From the NCBI RefSeq assembly GCF_019578655.1, contig NC_063256.1, forward strand, positions 26,956,342-27,020,341: a stretch of DNA of 64,000 nt, read 5' to 3'. Shown piece by piece: positions 1 to 11,387 of the stretch. Under the pieces are notes generated by a model. It was not told the DNA's origin. It worked only from the letters and a program-made list of their open reading frames with translations, and ran no database searches. This DNA comes from Ricinus communis. Taxonomy: Eukaryota; Streptophyta; Magnoliopsida; Malpighiales; Euphorbiaceae. Position 1 is the stretch's first letter; the number at the start of each line of letters is the position of its first letter. The translations under genes were made by a program, and so were the position numbers.

Positions 1-448
1 TAGAGGCAGATTAAAGCTTAAAGCTAACTTAATAATCGATCGTTAGGAGGAGATTCCAACTTTAGGTTCTTATGTTTAGGAATTCAGTTATCTCGAGAGG
101 GAGACCGAATTCAGTTAAGAATTCGTCAACGGGTAGCATAATTGGATTCATCAATTTGTTATCTTTTGTTTGATTGCCAACTAGTTTAGGTTCCCTTTGG
201 GTTTGCTTTTTTGTCTTGGTTGTTTCATTTATTCATTCATTCTTGCATCTCATCTAGAACTCAGTTTCCAATTATTAGTAAATTTAGAAATCATCCATCA
301 TATATTTTAGGTTAGATAACAAAGAACGAAGTAGTAACTCTGGATTTTCACTTGCCCGAGGGATACGATAATTTTAATACTTGCCATTATGTTAGACTGC
401 ATTGATAGGTTCACTGCCTTAGATTGTAGCTACATAAATAGCTTATCA
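1..448 (+). repeat. E0 5' LTR, 3' part only
   Basis: About 450 bp at the window edge align with the 3' third of the other LTRs of this family (for example 10400-10849 and 23890-24337). It ends ...GCTTATCA just before the primer binding site, so this is the 5' LTR. The promoter part of the LTR lies outside the window. Confidence 0.85.
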
Positions 449-454
449 AGTTTT

Positions 455-472
455 TGGCACCGTCGCCGGGGA
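455..472 (+). other. Primer binding site of E0, tRNA-Asp type
   Basis: TGGCACCGTCGCCGGGGA differs at two bases from TGGCGCCGTTGCCGGGGA, the complement of the 3' end of plant tRNA-Asp(GTC). It starts 6 bp after the LTR. The mismatches are probably decay. Confidence 0.8.
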
Positions 473-660
473 ATGTTTGAAAACTAGAGTGAAATTTGTT
501 ATTTGTTACTTTAGCTATATTTTCATTTCTTTTATGTTTTTATCATTATTTTATTTATTTATTTATTTGTTTGGATTGTTATTACCTTATTCATTATAGG
601 TAGTGTATGACCAGGAGGTCTAATTCTGAATGAGTAGACCTTTTAGAAGTTGTTTCGCCA

Positions 661-1098
661 ATGGAAGATGAGCATGAACTGTTAATTGAGGAGGTATTAG
701 AGCAGCTTGAATTTTGGTTAGCACACGAGCCAAGCGATAATACTGGGGAGTTTCATGAGATTGATAGGGTAGGTGTGCATCAGTTGAGACCATCACTTGA
801 GGAACCATCAGTTCTCGAGCTGAAAGATCTTCCGCAGCATCTCAACTATGCATATCTGGATGAGGATATCAGATTGCCTGTGAATCTAACAGTGGACTTG
901 ACACTTGAGGAGAGGGAGATGCCTTTACCCTTTTTAAGGGAGTACCTACACAGGTTCGCTTGGAAAAATGCTGACATTCTGATTAGCCTCACTTATTGCT
1001 CAACCCACATTCTTGTAGACGGCATTAATAACCTGGCGATTGGACCGCAGAGCAAGCTAAACCCGCACATGAAAGGAAGGGTTACTGAGTCTAGCTAA
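661..1098 (+). pseudogene. Athila-type pol linker fragment of E0
   Basis: A 145-codon open frame. Its N-terminus (MEDEHELLIEEVLEQLEF) is shared with the acidic linker ORFs of the related elements E1 and E3. The middle (LEEPSVLELKDLPQHLNYAY) and the later FAWKNADI stretch resemble the segment that lies just before reverse transcriptase in Athila-lineage polyproteins. The catalytic domains that should follow are absent; instead the non-coding KRFWEA-like tail of the family begins at about 1110. It is best read as an internal deletion relic of gag-pol, although it is free of stop codons and could still make a small protein. Its start was chosen at the first ATG of the open frame. Confidence 0.6.
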
Positions 1099-2968
1099 AT
1101 GACTCGAGACAAAAAGAAACGCTTCTGGGAGGCACTCCAAATTTTATTTTATGTTTTTAACATTTTATTTTTAGTTTTGAAACATTTTCTTAGATTTAGT
1201 TTTCATATTATATTTAATTTTTATTTTCAATTTCTATTACTTCTTTATTTTTCATTTTTAGCTCCTGCCGAGGACCTACCAAATTTCCACTCTATCAGCC
1301 TCGGCGGATGATCAGGGCAGTCCCCCTAGATCTTCTTTTTATTTTTTGCGTTGATTTACTTTATTTTTCATACATGTCATGTACCTAGATATTATTGATT
1401 TTTCTTTCTTTATTTGTATATCCCATATGCGGGGTACCCACTTTGTTTTACACTAAGGACAGTGTGTTCTTCAAGTGTGGGTTGGTGTGGGCCAACCGTA
1501 TGTTCTTTTCTCTTTCCTACGACTTTTGGATGTGTCTGAAATTGCTATCACTGGTGTTGTATATTGTTAGGACGTTAGGACCTATGTTCTTCATGTTGCT
1601 TAAGCTTAGCTTGTTCTTTTGTAATTAATGATTTAATTCACACACTTGTAATTGATTGTCCCTCTCGATTTTTGTTCTTGGAAAGCAATTGTACTGTGTT
1701 CAATATGTCACTTTGACCGGGTTAAACCGGTGTTGCTTGAGTTCTTTGCAAATTTTCAGCCTTTATCTTTGAACTTTGATTATGCCAATCTCTTATACCA
1801 TTTATGTGATGATTCAATTAATAAGTCTAGGAACCAATTGCAAATTTTAGCCACTTCAAACGCGAGCTTTTGAACCAAAATTTGAGCATCCATTGCAAAT
1901 TATGCTCATGATTTTTCTTGTTTGAGTATGCGTTGTACTTAATTTTATTTCTAGACCTTGCTCTGTAATGCTTATTGAGATTACATGAATTTTTGAATAC
2001 CATTAAATGATTTGGGCAACTTAGAATTCACCACATCTGGCCAAAAGCCTACCCTTTGTTTCCATTAGTCAGCCAGTTTTGAGCCTTAACCTTTTTTTCA
2101 TGATTTACACCTATACAATACATTTATACCATTCTCTACATTTGTCTTTTTTTTTTCACCCTGTATACTGAATAATTATGTGTTATGCTTCTTCTTTTAT
2201 GGAATCATAGTGCCTAATTTTGTTATAAATTCACTTAGTCCTTTTAATCATTCTTTGATGCTCCTTTCAATCCAAATTGTATAACTATTCTCATTATTTA
2301 TGTCATTAACCATGCAGCCCCTGTGTAAGCTGTTGTGACATATTAAAGAAATTTTTTTTTTAAATAAGTGTTTATTGTGCTTCTTTCTTAGCTCTTTTCT
2401 CTTTTGGATTCAATTCTTTGAACATCCTCTAATTCAAATAAAGCTTAGTGAGTACTTTTGTTGATTTGGCAGTCAGCTCCTGAAGCATTCATTCTAAATA
2501 ATTACATGATTTTTCAGTACACTTTACACTTCTATCCAAATATTCTTACATTTACCTTAGCCACATTTCAACCATTGTAAAGGCCCTCTGATTTTGGTAT
2601 TCATTTATTCACAGTAGCGAAGATGGGGTTTATGAGCAAGCTTATGGTAAACAGGTTTTGTGCAGTTGCATTGAGGGAATCTTTTTGTTTACATGTAAAC
2701 ACTGTGAGTGATTTGAGAGATCTCTGTGAGGCAATGGTTCCTGGTCTTTAATGCTGAGTTGTTATATAAGTCATACTTCGAGATGGCAGTATTATAGTTC
2801 TTCTTTGAAGGTGTATGATTTGTTTAGCTACTTGAGTTTCATTCTTTATATGTTGAATAAGGTTAAGTTGTGAACCTTAGCATGAATTTTGAGGGGTGAT
2901 TGTTGCTTGTATATGTATTGAGTTATTAATTGCTTGAGGACAAGCAAAAGCTTAAGTGTAGGATGATT
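1099..2968 (+). other. E0 internal 3' non-coding region with polypurine tract
   Basis: AT-rich sequence with no convincing gene; the short frames at 1395-1628 and 1652-1873 show no family signature. It is colinear with the reverse complement of the E1 and E3 internal regions. The polypurine-type segment AGTGTAGGATGATT sits directly before the 3' LTR start at 2969; relatives carry AGTGTGGGGTAATT there. Confidence 0.7.
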
Positions 2969-3122
2969 TGATTTGCATTATGTTACACATGTTTATATGC
3001 CCAATTACTTCCATTTTTGTGCATAGTTATCTTTTTTTATGCCAAAATCACTTGTGTTTTGGTTTCTTTCATGTTTCAGATGATCATCGATGGACATTAT
3101 CAGTATTTGAGGGAGATACGTG
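2969..3122 (+). repeat. E0 3' LTR, first piece
   Basis: Starts TGATTTGCATTATG, aligning with the LTR starts at 11388 and 22850. It stops at ACGTG (3118-3122), where E1 is inserted, and resumes at 9539. Confidence 0.85.
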
Positions 3123-4670
3123 TGATAGGCTAAATCCGTGTTAGCTACAATCTAAGGCAGTGTACCTATCGATGCAGTCTAGCAGTAATGGCGAGTATCA
3201 AGGTCGTATTCCTCGGGAAAGCGAAAGCCCAGAGTTACTTTTTTGTTCTTTGTTATATTAACCTAAAATGGATGATGAATAACTTCTAAACTAGCTATTA
3301 ACTACGAACTAAATTCTAAGGGAGATGCAGGAGTAATTGATAAGTGAAATAATCAAGACAAGAAGACAAATCCAAAGGTAATCTAAACTAGTTGGCAATC
3401 AAACAAAAGATAAAGGATCGGTGAGTCTAATTATGCTACCCGTGGATTTAATTCTTAATCAATTCGGTTTCTCTCTCGAGATAACCGAATTCCTAAACCT
3501 AATAACCTAAAGTTGGAATCTCTTCCTAACGATTGATTCTTAAATTAGCATTAAGCTTTAATCCGCCTCTATTAAGCTTTGTTAATTCTTAATCCGGCTA
3601 GTTAATTATCCTTATCTCTAAGCGATTATTAACCAGTTCTTGTTATTCAAAGTTCCAATTGCCAAACGGATTTCTCAATCTCATAAAGCAATCTAAACAT
3701 CACAATTCACAACGTCTCATGAATAATGCATAATCTTATTAACACGGAAAACAAGAAGAATACAAAACCAACTCAAACAATCCAACAATATAATATCAAA
3801 CCAACATAGCAAAGAAATCCCAATGGATTTAATCAATTTAGCTAAACATGTTCATGTTTAAAACAATCTAGGAAATCAATTACAATGAAAGAATAATGAA
3901 AATAAAACATGTACACCCTTTTCTCTCGAATTGGATGAACAGCTCCAAATCTAGATCTACACTTTGATTAATCTCCCAAACTGCCTCTTGAATTGCTCCA
4001 CTACTGTTTTGCACTCGGAATCTTAGGATTCCGGGATTCTTACTCACTGCAACTCTCTCTCGCACTCAGTATTGTGCAGAAACCGAACCAGCCACTAGGG
4101 CTCAATATCACTCTTTTTCTTTTCCCTCCCAAACTAAGAAAAATGAATTTTTCTTATATATTTAACTCAAAGACTACCGTGGTCAAGGCTGCTAGTCAAA
4201 GACGGCCGGAGTCCATGTCGTGCTGAAACTGTGGATCTCACCAAGTAGGGTTTCACCACGGCCGTGTTTCTCCTCGTGTTGGCTACCACGGGCGGTGTTG
4301 CTCCTCGTGTTATCCACCACGGGCCGTGCTGAAGGCCGTGGTGGCTACGGAAACCGTGCCCAAACTATTATTTTGAAGACCAAGTTTTGATGGTTGGTCA
4401 CGGCCAGAGTCTAGGCCGTGATGGTCAGCACGGCCTTGACTCAGGCCGTGCTCAATGTGTGTAACACAGGCTCTTGTCCGATCTTGATGAATTCTCGTCC
4501 GTTTCCGCACATATTGATCTATAATTACTTAAACACCGATGATGGTCCTATAAATGTTCCTGAAATGCAAAAGAACATAAAACACGGGTGATCTGGGAAT
4601 AAAAGCACAATAATTGCTAAGAACATACGCAATAATATGCAAGCAAATATGTGTAAAACTATGCTCATCA
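3123..4670 (-). repeat. E1 3' LTR (1548 bp)
   Basis: On the minus strand it runs from TGATGAGCATA at 4670 to a diverged end at 3123. It carries the GC-rich CACGGCC repeat block (about 4200-4460) and, downstream, a TATA-like TATATATTTA region at about 4155. It is 56 bp shorter than the partner LTR, mainly because the GC-rich block has fewer units. Confidence 0.9.
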
Positions 4671-6530
4671 AATTACCCCACACTTAAGCTATTGCTTGTC
4701 CTCAAGCAATTAACAACTCAACCCATAAAACTACAGTTAGCAATTCCTTTCAGTTTATGCCCCTAGTCCACAACAGAGAGTATTCAACACATCTTAAAGG
4801 ATACTCAATCATAAATCAAATTACAAATCATTAACAAAGAATGGAAATAATATTAATGCATGAGTAACTTAAATGACAACTCAACACAAACATCATGAAC
4901 CAATGCCTCACAGGGATCACTCAAGTCGCTCAAAGTGTATATTAGGTGAATAACAAATCCCTCAAAGCAAATGCACAAGACCCGCTCACCATAAGCTTGC
5001 TCATAAATCATATCTTCGCTACTGTGAATAAGTAAATACCAAAATCAAAGGGTCTTTACCAAGGTTGAAATGGGGCTAGGGTAAAGGTACGGAGATTTGG
5101 ACAAAAGTATGAAAATGCTGGAATTCGTGCGATAAACAATATTATATGCTCAAAGGATTAAATGCCTAAGATCACGAAAAGAATCATTCACTAAAATCCC
5201 TACTTCATAGAATAACGCTCGCAAATGCTCTAAATCCAATAAAAAGATAAATAATTAAAGAGATTTGTTTATTATATATATATTTTTATTTTTTTTCTTC
5301 TTCTTCTTCTTTTTTTTTCTCTTTTTTTTTTTTTTTTTAAAAGAAATGAACTAGCAGCTTATTAGCGACCGCCGCATACAACTCGAATAAACATAAAGAA
5401 TAACAAATACAAATTGGATCAAGGGGAGCATTTAAAATATCAAAAAGATTTAGTGAATTTACCAACATAGCAACTAGCATTTTAATCCCACATAAAGTCG
5501 AACATATCACAGAAAGAAATTCCAGCATAAGGGTAAAGGAAAGATAAATGTAAAGAATGGTATAACTGAAGTGTATAGGTGTAGATTATGAAGAAAAGGT
5601 TAAGGCTCAAAAATTGGCTAACTAATGGAAACATAAGGTGGTAGGCTTTTGGTCAAATGTGGGGAATCCTAAATCGCCCAAATCATCTCATGGTATTCAC
5701 AATATTCATGTAACTTCAACACGCATTACAAAGCAAGTTCTAGAAGCAAAGTTAAGTACAATGCACAGTCAAACAAGAAATATAAAGAGCATAAGCATAA
5801 TGAATGCTCAACTGGCTCAAAATCTCACTTTCAGTGTGGTATTAGGTGCGATTGGTTCGCAACATCATTAATTGAATCATTATTTAAGAAACACATGCAT
5901 ATGATATTATCAACGCTCTAAGTTAAAATTGGACAATTCGAAAATAATTAAATAACACCGGTTTAACCCGTATAGGTTGATGTGTAAAACACCATAAATT
6001 GTTTTCCAAGGACAATGAACAACAAAGAAAAGTAACTACAATTCTATAAATCAAGTCATCAATCAGCTCAAAATTAGCATACTCAAGTGCATAAAAACAC
6101 AATGTCCTAACATCTCCTAAAAATACACAACACCTAGCCATAGCAATTAAAAATCCATATAAGAGATTAGGGTTTACCCATAAGCAACCCACACTTAAAG
6201 AACACACTGTCCTCAGTGTAAAATATTATGGATACCCCGCATGGAATGCTCAACTAAGAGAACAAAAGCAATACAATCCAAGTGCATGACATGTATGAAA
6301 AATAAAGTAAATAAATGCAGAAAAATAAAAAGATCTAGGGGACTGCCCTGATCATCCATCGAGGCTGATGTTGTGGAAAATCAGTGCCTCCTCGGTAGAA
6401 TCTGAAAATAATAAAATAAAGAAATAAAATCAAAACTAAAAATATGAAAACTAAAACTAATAAAATGTTTCAAAACAAAAGGTAAAAAAAAAATTAGAAA
6501 TTAAAGATAAAAATTGGGGTGCCTCCCAAA
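4671..6530 (-). other. E1 internal non-coding 3' part with polypurine tract
   Basis: Begins on the minus strand side next to the 3' LTR with AGTGTGGGGTAATT, the likely polypurine primer, preceded by a TTGCTTGAGGACAAGCAA hairpin-like segment (plus 4692-4712) found in all copies. No coding signature was seen; short frames here (5337-5528, 5923-6207) are not shared in a convincing way. Confidence 0.7.
5288..5339. repeat. Simple TTC/poly-T tract in E1 internal region
   Basis: Pyrimidine run on the plus strand made of TTC units and long T runs. The same tract is present at about 28895-28946 in E3, so it is part of the family and not a local slip. Confidence 0.85.
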
Positions 6531-7720
6531 AGCGCTTCTTTTTGATGTGATGAGTCTTCTTAGCTGGACTCATGGTGAAAGGCAAATGGGCGTGATCGAC
6601 GACCATCCATCCTTCTTCCAAGCAAATGGCTTCAAATATCCGCTTAGAGGGATAATCGTCAACTTCCTCTTCTCATACCAAGCAAGTCGCCAAGATGATG
6701 GGCAAAACTCGCCTCCTCGTATAATTGCACGTAGTCATGATGTTTCTAGGGCTCTTCCAATTTGAAAGCTAAAGTTTCAACAATTGGAAGGATCGACGGT
6801 TGGGCAATTTCTTCAGGAGTGTTGATGGTTTTCTTCAGTCCCTGGCTTGGTTCTCTTGCTAGAAGAAACTCGAGCTCCTCTAAGACTTCTTTATTGGATA
6901 ACTCATGCTCATCTTCCATCATCGAAGGGACTTGTGGAAAATCTACCAACAATTCCTCTAACTACAACTCAAAGATCATCAACTGTACATTCCCGCTGAT
7001 AGTCTTTCAGAGGAATTATGTTCGCTCTTCCTTTTCTGGTTCCATCTCCATGTTCAAGAGATCGTCCTACACAGAAGCATCATCATCAAACATAGTAGAT
7101 AAACCAGAAAAATTCTCACCTGAACGCAAAGTGATGGCGCTCAAATGCTCCTCGGATTCAGTAGCGTTTGATGGAGTTTCCAATTGCTCTCGCTAGTAAT
7201 CGAAAGATCAAGCCTACTTGATGCTCTATGTTCTTAATCGAGGCTTGTTGATCTTCAAGTATCCTCTCCTGTTTGTTGGAATCATCATCAAGACTTGTAA
7301 TGAACCTCATCATCGGCCTCCTCCGACACTAACTCTTCATCTTGAGTTGAAGGTGCAACATTAGGTCACTGATGTAGTTGCTGAATTCCTAGTGGTTCTT
7401 GGCCATCTAAGCTCCATCCAAAGGGTGAATGAGTGCTCCACTCTTGATTGTAGGTGCTTCCATACGAGTCATTTGGCCAACTTCCGTGATAATTCAATTC
7501 GCTCACGTTATAAGAACAATGACCAACATCATTATACAATGGACAATCATTACACACATGTAAACCACAACAAAATTCATAAAAGACTTGAGATGAAAGG
7601 ATAGGAGAAGAGAGTTGATCGGTAGCCCTGCAAAACGATTCCACTCGAGCATCTAAAGATGCACGGGCATCCCAATTTTTAGCACTCTCTTAGTTCCTGA
7701 TCCCATTTTCCAATGTATCA
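6530..7720 (-). pseudogene. E1 gag C-terminal fragment plus acidic linker, frameshifted
   Basis: Read on the minus strand, 7644-7366 has a cysteine-rich segment CGLHVCNDCPLYNDVGHC followed by NDSYGSTYNQEWSTHSPFGW. This corresponds to the zinc-knuckle region and the NPYSxTYNPGWRxHPNFxW motif of Athila-type gag proteins. Further on, an LRSGENFSGLS-type motif (gag C-terminus in this lineage) and the acidic stretch MEDEHELSNKEVLEELEFLL (about 6920-6860) follow, and then a tail ending KKTHHIKKKRFWEA in sister copies. Protease, reverse transcriptase and integrase are missing. Frameshifts break the E1 copy into short frames. In an autonomous element this part would bind RNA in the virus-like particle; here the protein is probably non-functional. 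Confidence 0.65.
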
Positions 7721-7910
7721 TACAAAGAGTTTAAATTTAGCATTGAACCTCCTTATCATTCACTATCTGAATCATAAACTTAAGCTAAACAAATATGTAC
7801 AAATAAAATAAAATAAATAAACAAATAAAAATAAAAATCATAAAATAATAAGAAAGAAAAAAAAATGGCTAAATTAACAAATAGCAAATTTCACTCTAGT
7901 TTTCAAACAT

Positions 7911-7928
7911 TCCCCGGCAACGGCGCCA
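7911..7928 (-). other. Primer binding site of E1, tRNA-Asp type
   Basis: Plus-strand TCCCCGGCAACGGCGCCA is the exact 3' end of plant tRNA-Asp; the minus strand is therefore the primer site. It lies 6 bp from the 5' LTR. Confidence 0.9.
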
Positions 7929-7934
7929 AAAACT

Positions 7935-9538
7935 TGATGGGTGCTACTCGTGTTAGCTACAATCTAAGGCAGTGGACCATCGATGCAGTCTAGCACTAAT
8001 GGCGAGTATCAAGGTCGTATTCCTCGGGAAAGCGAAAGCCCAAAGTTACTTCTTTATTCTTTGTTATATTAACCTAAAATGGATGATGAATAACTTCTAA
8101 ACTAGCTATTAACTACGAACTAAATTCTAAGGGAGATGCAGGAGTAATTGATAAGTGAAATAATCAAGACAAGAAGACAAATCCACAGGTAATCTAAACT
8201 AGTTGGCAATCAAACAAAAAATAAAGGATCGGTGAGTCTAATTATGCTACCCATGGAGATTTTAACCGAATTCGGTTTCTCTCGAGATAACCGAATTCCT
8301 AAACCTAATAACCTAAAGTTGGAATCTCTTCCTAACGATTGATTCTTAAATTAGCATTAAGCTTTAATCCGCCTCTATTAAGCTTTGTTAATTCTTAATC
8401 CGGCTAGTTAATTATCCTTATCTCTAAGCGATTATTAACCAGTTCTTGTTATTCAAAGTTCCAATTGCCAAACGGATTTCTCAATCTCATAAAGCAATCT
8501 AAACATCACAATTCACAACGTCTCATGAATAATGCATAATCTTATTAACACGGAAAACAAGAAGAATACAAAACCAACTCAAACAATCCAACAATATAAT
8601 ATCAAACCAACATAGCAAAGAAATCCCAATGGATTTAATCAATTTAGCTAAACATGTTCATGTTTAAAACAATCTAGGAAATCAATTACAATGAAAGAAT
8701 AATGAAAATAAAACATGTACACCCTTTTCTCTCGAATTGGATAAACAGCTCCAAATCTAGATCTACACTTTGATTAATCTCCCAAACTGCCTCTTGAATT
8801 GCTCCACTACTATTTTGCACTCGAAATCTTATGATTTCGGGATTCTTACTCACTGCAACTCTCTCTCGCACTCAGTATTGTGCAGAAACTGAACCAGCCA
8901 CTAGAGCTCAATGTCACTCTTTCTTTTTCCCTCCCAAACTAAGAAAAATGAATTTTTCTTATATATTTAACTCAGCAGGGCCGTGGTCAAGGCCGTGCTA
9001 GTCAGCACGGCCGGAGTCCATGCCGTGCTGAAACTGTGGATCTCACCAAGTAGGGTTTCACCACGGCCGTGTTTCTCACCAAGTAGGGTTTCACCACGGC
9101 CGTGTTTCTCCCCGTGTTGGCTACCACGGCCGTGTTTCTCCCCGTGTTGGCTACCACGGGCGGTGTTGCTCCCCGTGTTATCCACCATGGGTCGTGCTGA
9201 AGGCCGTGGTGGCTATGGAAACCGTGCCCAAACTATTATTTTGAAGACCAAGTTTTGATGGTTGGTCACGGCCAGAGTCTAGGCCGTGATGGTCAGCACG
9301 GCCTTGACTCAGGCCGTGCTCAATGTGTGCAATGCAGGCTCTTGTCCGATCTTGATGAATTCTCGTCCGTTTCCGCACGTATTGATCTATAATTTCTTAA
9401 ACATTGATGATGGTCCTATAAATGTTCTTGAAATACAAAAGAACATAAAACACGGGTGATCTGGGAATAAAAGCACAACAATTGCTAAGAACATACGCAA
9501 TAATATGCAAGCAAATATGTGTAAAACTATGCTCATCA
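7935..9538 (-). repeat. E1 5' LTR (1604 bp)
   Basis: Runs from TGATGAGC (minus strand, 9538) to ...CACCCATCA at 7935. Between about 8975 and 9200 lies a block of CACGGCCGTG-containing units: two copies of a 34-bp unit (9041-9074, 9075-9109), then two 30-bp units (9110-9139, 9140-9170). These extra units account for most of the length difference from the 3' LTR. The promoter TATA region (plus 8955-8970) follows on the minus strand. Confidence 0.9.
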
Positions 9539-10849
9539 ACGTGCAAATACAGACCATAATCCATCAAAATTGAGCAAAGGCTAGCATTTTAAGGTTGAGC
9601 ATGGCTTGGACTCTAGTCGTGCTGAACCCATCGATATTTGACCCTCAAAAGTGACCTTTGAGCGCGGTTTTCGAGGCCACCACAGTCTTTATCATGGCCT
9701 GTGGTGGCTCAACACTGGCGAGGTCACGGTCAGGGAGCAGAGGATGATTTGCGGGACTCGAAGGTCGACGGCTTGACCACTACTGGCCGAGACATTTATA
9801 TAGGCAAATTTGACTTCTTTTGTGGGGGTTCGACTTTTCTAACCTTAGATCTCATATACACATGCGAGCCACCTCTTTTCAGACTTCAACATCCGACTTT
9901 GGGAAACCATTTTGCATATTGAAGGACAAATTCCAATGGTTCAAGCATCATATTGAAGATCAAGAGCGGATTTTGAGGCAAATCAAGAGGTAATTCGAGA
10001 GATCAACTGCAGTGTAGATTCAGATTTTGAGCTGTTCATCCAATTCGAGGGAAAATGGTGTATCTGTTTCATTTTCTTTATTCTTTCATTGTAATTAAAC
10101 TTTTGTTGTTTTAGACATGAACATGTGTAGCTAGATCAATTAAACCTATTGGGATTTCCTTACTATGTTGGCTTGGTACTGAATTGTTGGATTGTTTGAG
10201 TTCCTTTTTGTATTCTTCTTGCTTTCAGTGTTAATAAGATATTACATTATTCATGAGATGTTATGAATTGTGTTTCTTAGATTGCTTTATGTAATTGAGA
10301 AATTCATTAAGTAATTAGAATTTTGAATAGCAAGAACTGGTTAATAATCACTTAGAGATAAGGGTAATTAACTAGCTGAATTAAGAAATAATAAAGCTTA
10401 ATAGAGGCGGATTAAAGCTTAAATCTAACTTAATAATCGATCGTTAAGAAGAGATTCCAACTTTAGATTCTTAGGCTTAGGAAATCGGTTCTCTCGAGAT
10501 GGAGACCGAATTCACTTAAGAATTCATCCACGGGTAATATAATTGGATTCATCAATCTGTTATCTTTTGTTTGATTGCCAACTAGTTTAGGTTCCCTTCG
10601 GGTTTTCTTTCTTGTCTTAGTTGTTTCATTTATTCATTCATTCTTGCATCTCATTTAGAACTCAGTTTCTAGTTATTAGCAAATTTACAAATCATCCATC
10701 ATATATTTTAGGTTAGATAATAAAGAACGAAGTAGTAACTCTGGGTTTTCACTTTCCCAAGGGATACGATAATTTTAATACTTGCCATTGTACTAGACTG
10801 CATCGATAGGTTCACTGCCTTAGATTGTAGCTACATAAATAGCTTATCA
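9539..10849 (+). repeat. E0 3' LTR, second piece
   Basis: Begins with the second ACGTG and carries on the LTR sequence interrupted at 3122, ending ...TAGCTTATCA. Without E1 and one ACGTG the LTR would be about 1.46 kb, which matches the family. It contains the GC-rich promoter-proximal stretch (about 9600-9740) seen in the other copies, here strongly diverged. Confidence 0.85.
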
Positions 10850-11387
10850 GAAGCCCAATAGGCAGGGCTAGGCAAAAAAACCCTCCTATGCTCAAGGTTC
10901 GCGGCAGAGAGCATATAGGGATCCTACTGGCGACACTCACCGAGCCAACTGCTACAAATTACAAAGGTAAGTAACTAAAACTTGTAAAATGTAAATACGA
11001 CTAATGAATTTTCTTTTATCTTGTCCCAAGTTAAATAGTTGATCCATATGCGATGCACATGGACCTGCGCCCACTGTAGCGAGACGCTCTGACTCGAGCC
11101 CTAACTACTCATGCAAGGAAAAGCAGGGGACGTACTAATAGGCTAAGAACCTAGAAGCAATCCAATCTCTAAAGCCCAAACCTGCAAGTCAAAAAGTCAT
11201 CAGCTCATATATAAATGTAAAAAAGCTGAAATGATGAAAAAATAAACAAAACTTACATGTATAACATGCTAGAAGCTGCATAGCCTCTTGCTCCCTTGGA
11301 CAGTAACGTCCATCTGAAGATATAAGGAAGCAAGCGCGGTAGACCCCTAGTTAAAGGAGGAGACCTCATTCAAATCCCGCAAATGAG
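10850..11387 (-). pseudogene. Plant mobile domain (PMD) pseudogene, exons 3' of the solo LTR
   Basis: The minus strand from 11387 reads LRDLNEVSSFN*GSTALA and then SLYLQMDVTVQGSKRLCSF, the central signature of plant mobile domains (usual form: LRDLxEVxxxxWGSAxLAxLY...), with the tryptophan codon turned into TAG. An apparent intron with GTAAGT and CAG borders follows (about 11252-11180), then VWALE, matching the usual VWAWE of the family. A second likely intron lies before the piece at about 10947-10850, which matches the E5 copy (DPYMLSAANLEHRRV against EPYMLSTADLE*RRV). PMD proteins are nuclear factors of the MAIN/MAIL1 type, and the domain also occurs in plant transposons. The gene is dead: stops, frameshifts and three insertions. 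Its C-terminal part is missing because E0 cuts it at 10850. Confidence 0.8.

Larger units (their letters stand above)
3123..9538 (-). mobile_element. E1: complete non-autonomous Athila-like element, subfamily A
   Basis: Full LTR-internal-LTR structure on the minus strand, 6.4 kb: 3' LTR 3123-4670, internal 4671-7934, 5' LTR 7935-9538. ACGTG flanks it at 3118-3122 and 9539-9543, giving a clean 5-bp target duplication inside the E0 LTR. The primer binding site is next to the 5' LTR and the polypurine region next to the 3' LTR. The internal region codes only for a gag C-terminal piece and an acidic linker; reverse transcriptase and integrase are absent. The target duplication is intact, which suggests it is younger than E0. 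Confidence 0.92.
1..10849 (+). mobile_element. E0: non-autonomous Athila-like LTR retrotransposon, left end outside window, split by E1
   Basis: The element reads: end of 5' LTR (1-448), primer binding site, shrunken internal region (449-2968), then a 3' LTR in two pieces (2969-3122 and 9539-10849). The pieces are separated by the complete minus-strand element E1, with ACGTG duplicated on both sides. LTR ends follow the TGAT...ATCA pattern of this family. Both LTR ends read ...TAGCTTATCA, so they belong together. The internal region keeps one pol-linker-like ORF and no reverse transcriptase or integrase, so the element could only move with help. It inserted into an antisense PMD gene, whose coding sequence starts at 10850; GAAGC there should be one target duplication, the other lying left of the window. 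The lineage assignment rests on the tRNA-Asp-type primer site and on the linker peptide. Confidence 0.85.

Noticed and set aside
7911..7928. Possible tRNA gene fragments at GGCGCCGTTGCCGGGGA sites
   Set aside because: Only the 18 bases of the tRNA 3' end are present, always next to an LTR, so these are primer binding sites.
8983..9258. 91-codon frame on the plus strand with repeated PSRVSPRPCFSP
   Set aside because: Chance reading of the duplicated GC-rich LTR units of E1 on the opposite strand.
9178..9378. A 66-codon frame with HIEHGLSQGRADHHGLDSGR-like translation, present in several LTRs
   Set aside because: It is a reading of the palindromic GC-rich LTR block. The frame is open because the repeat lacks stops, not because of coding constraint that I can see.
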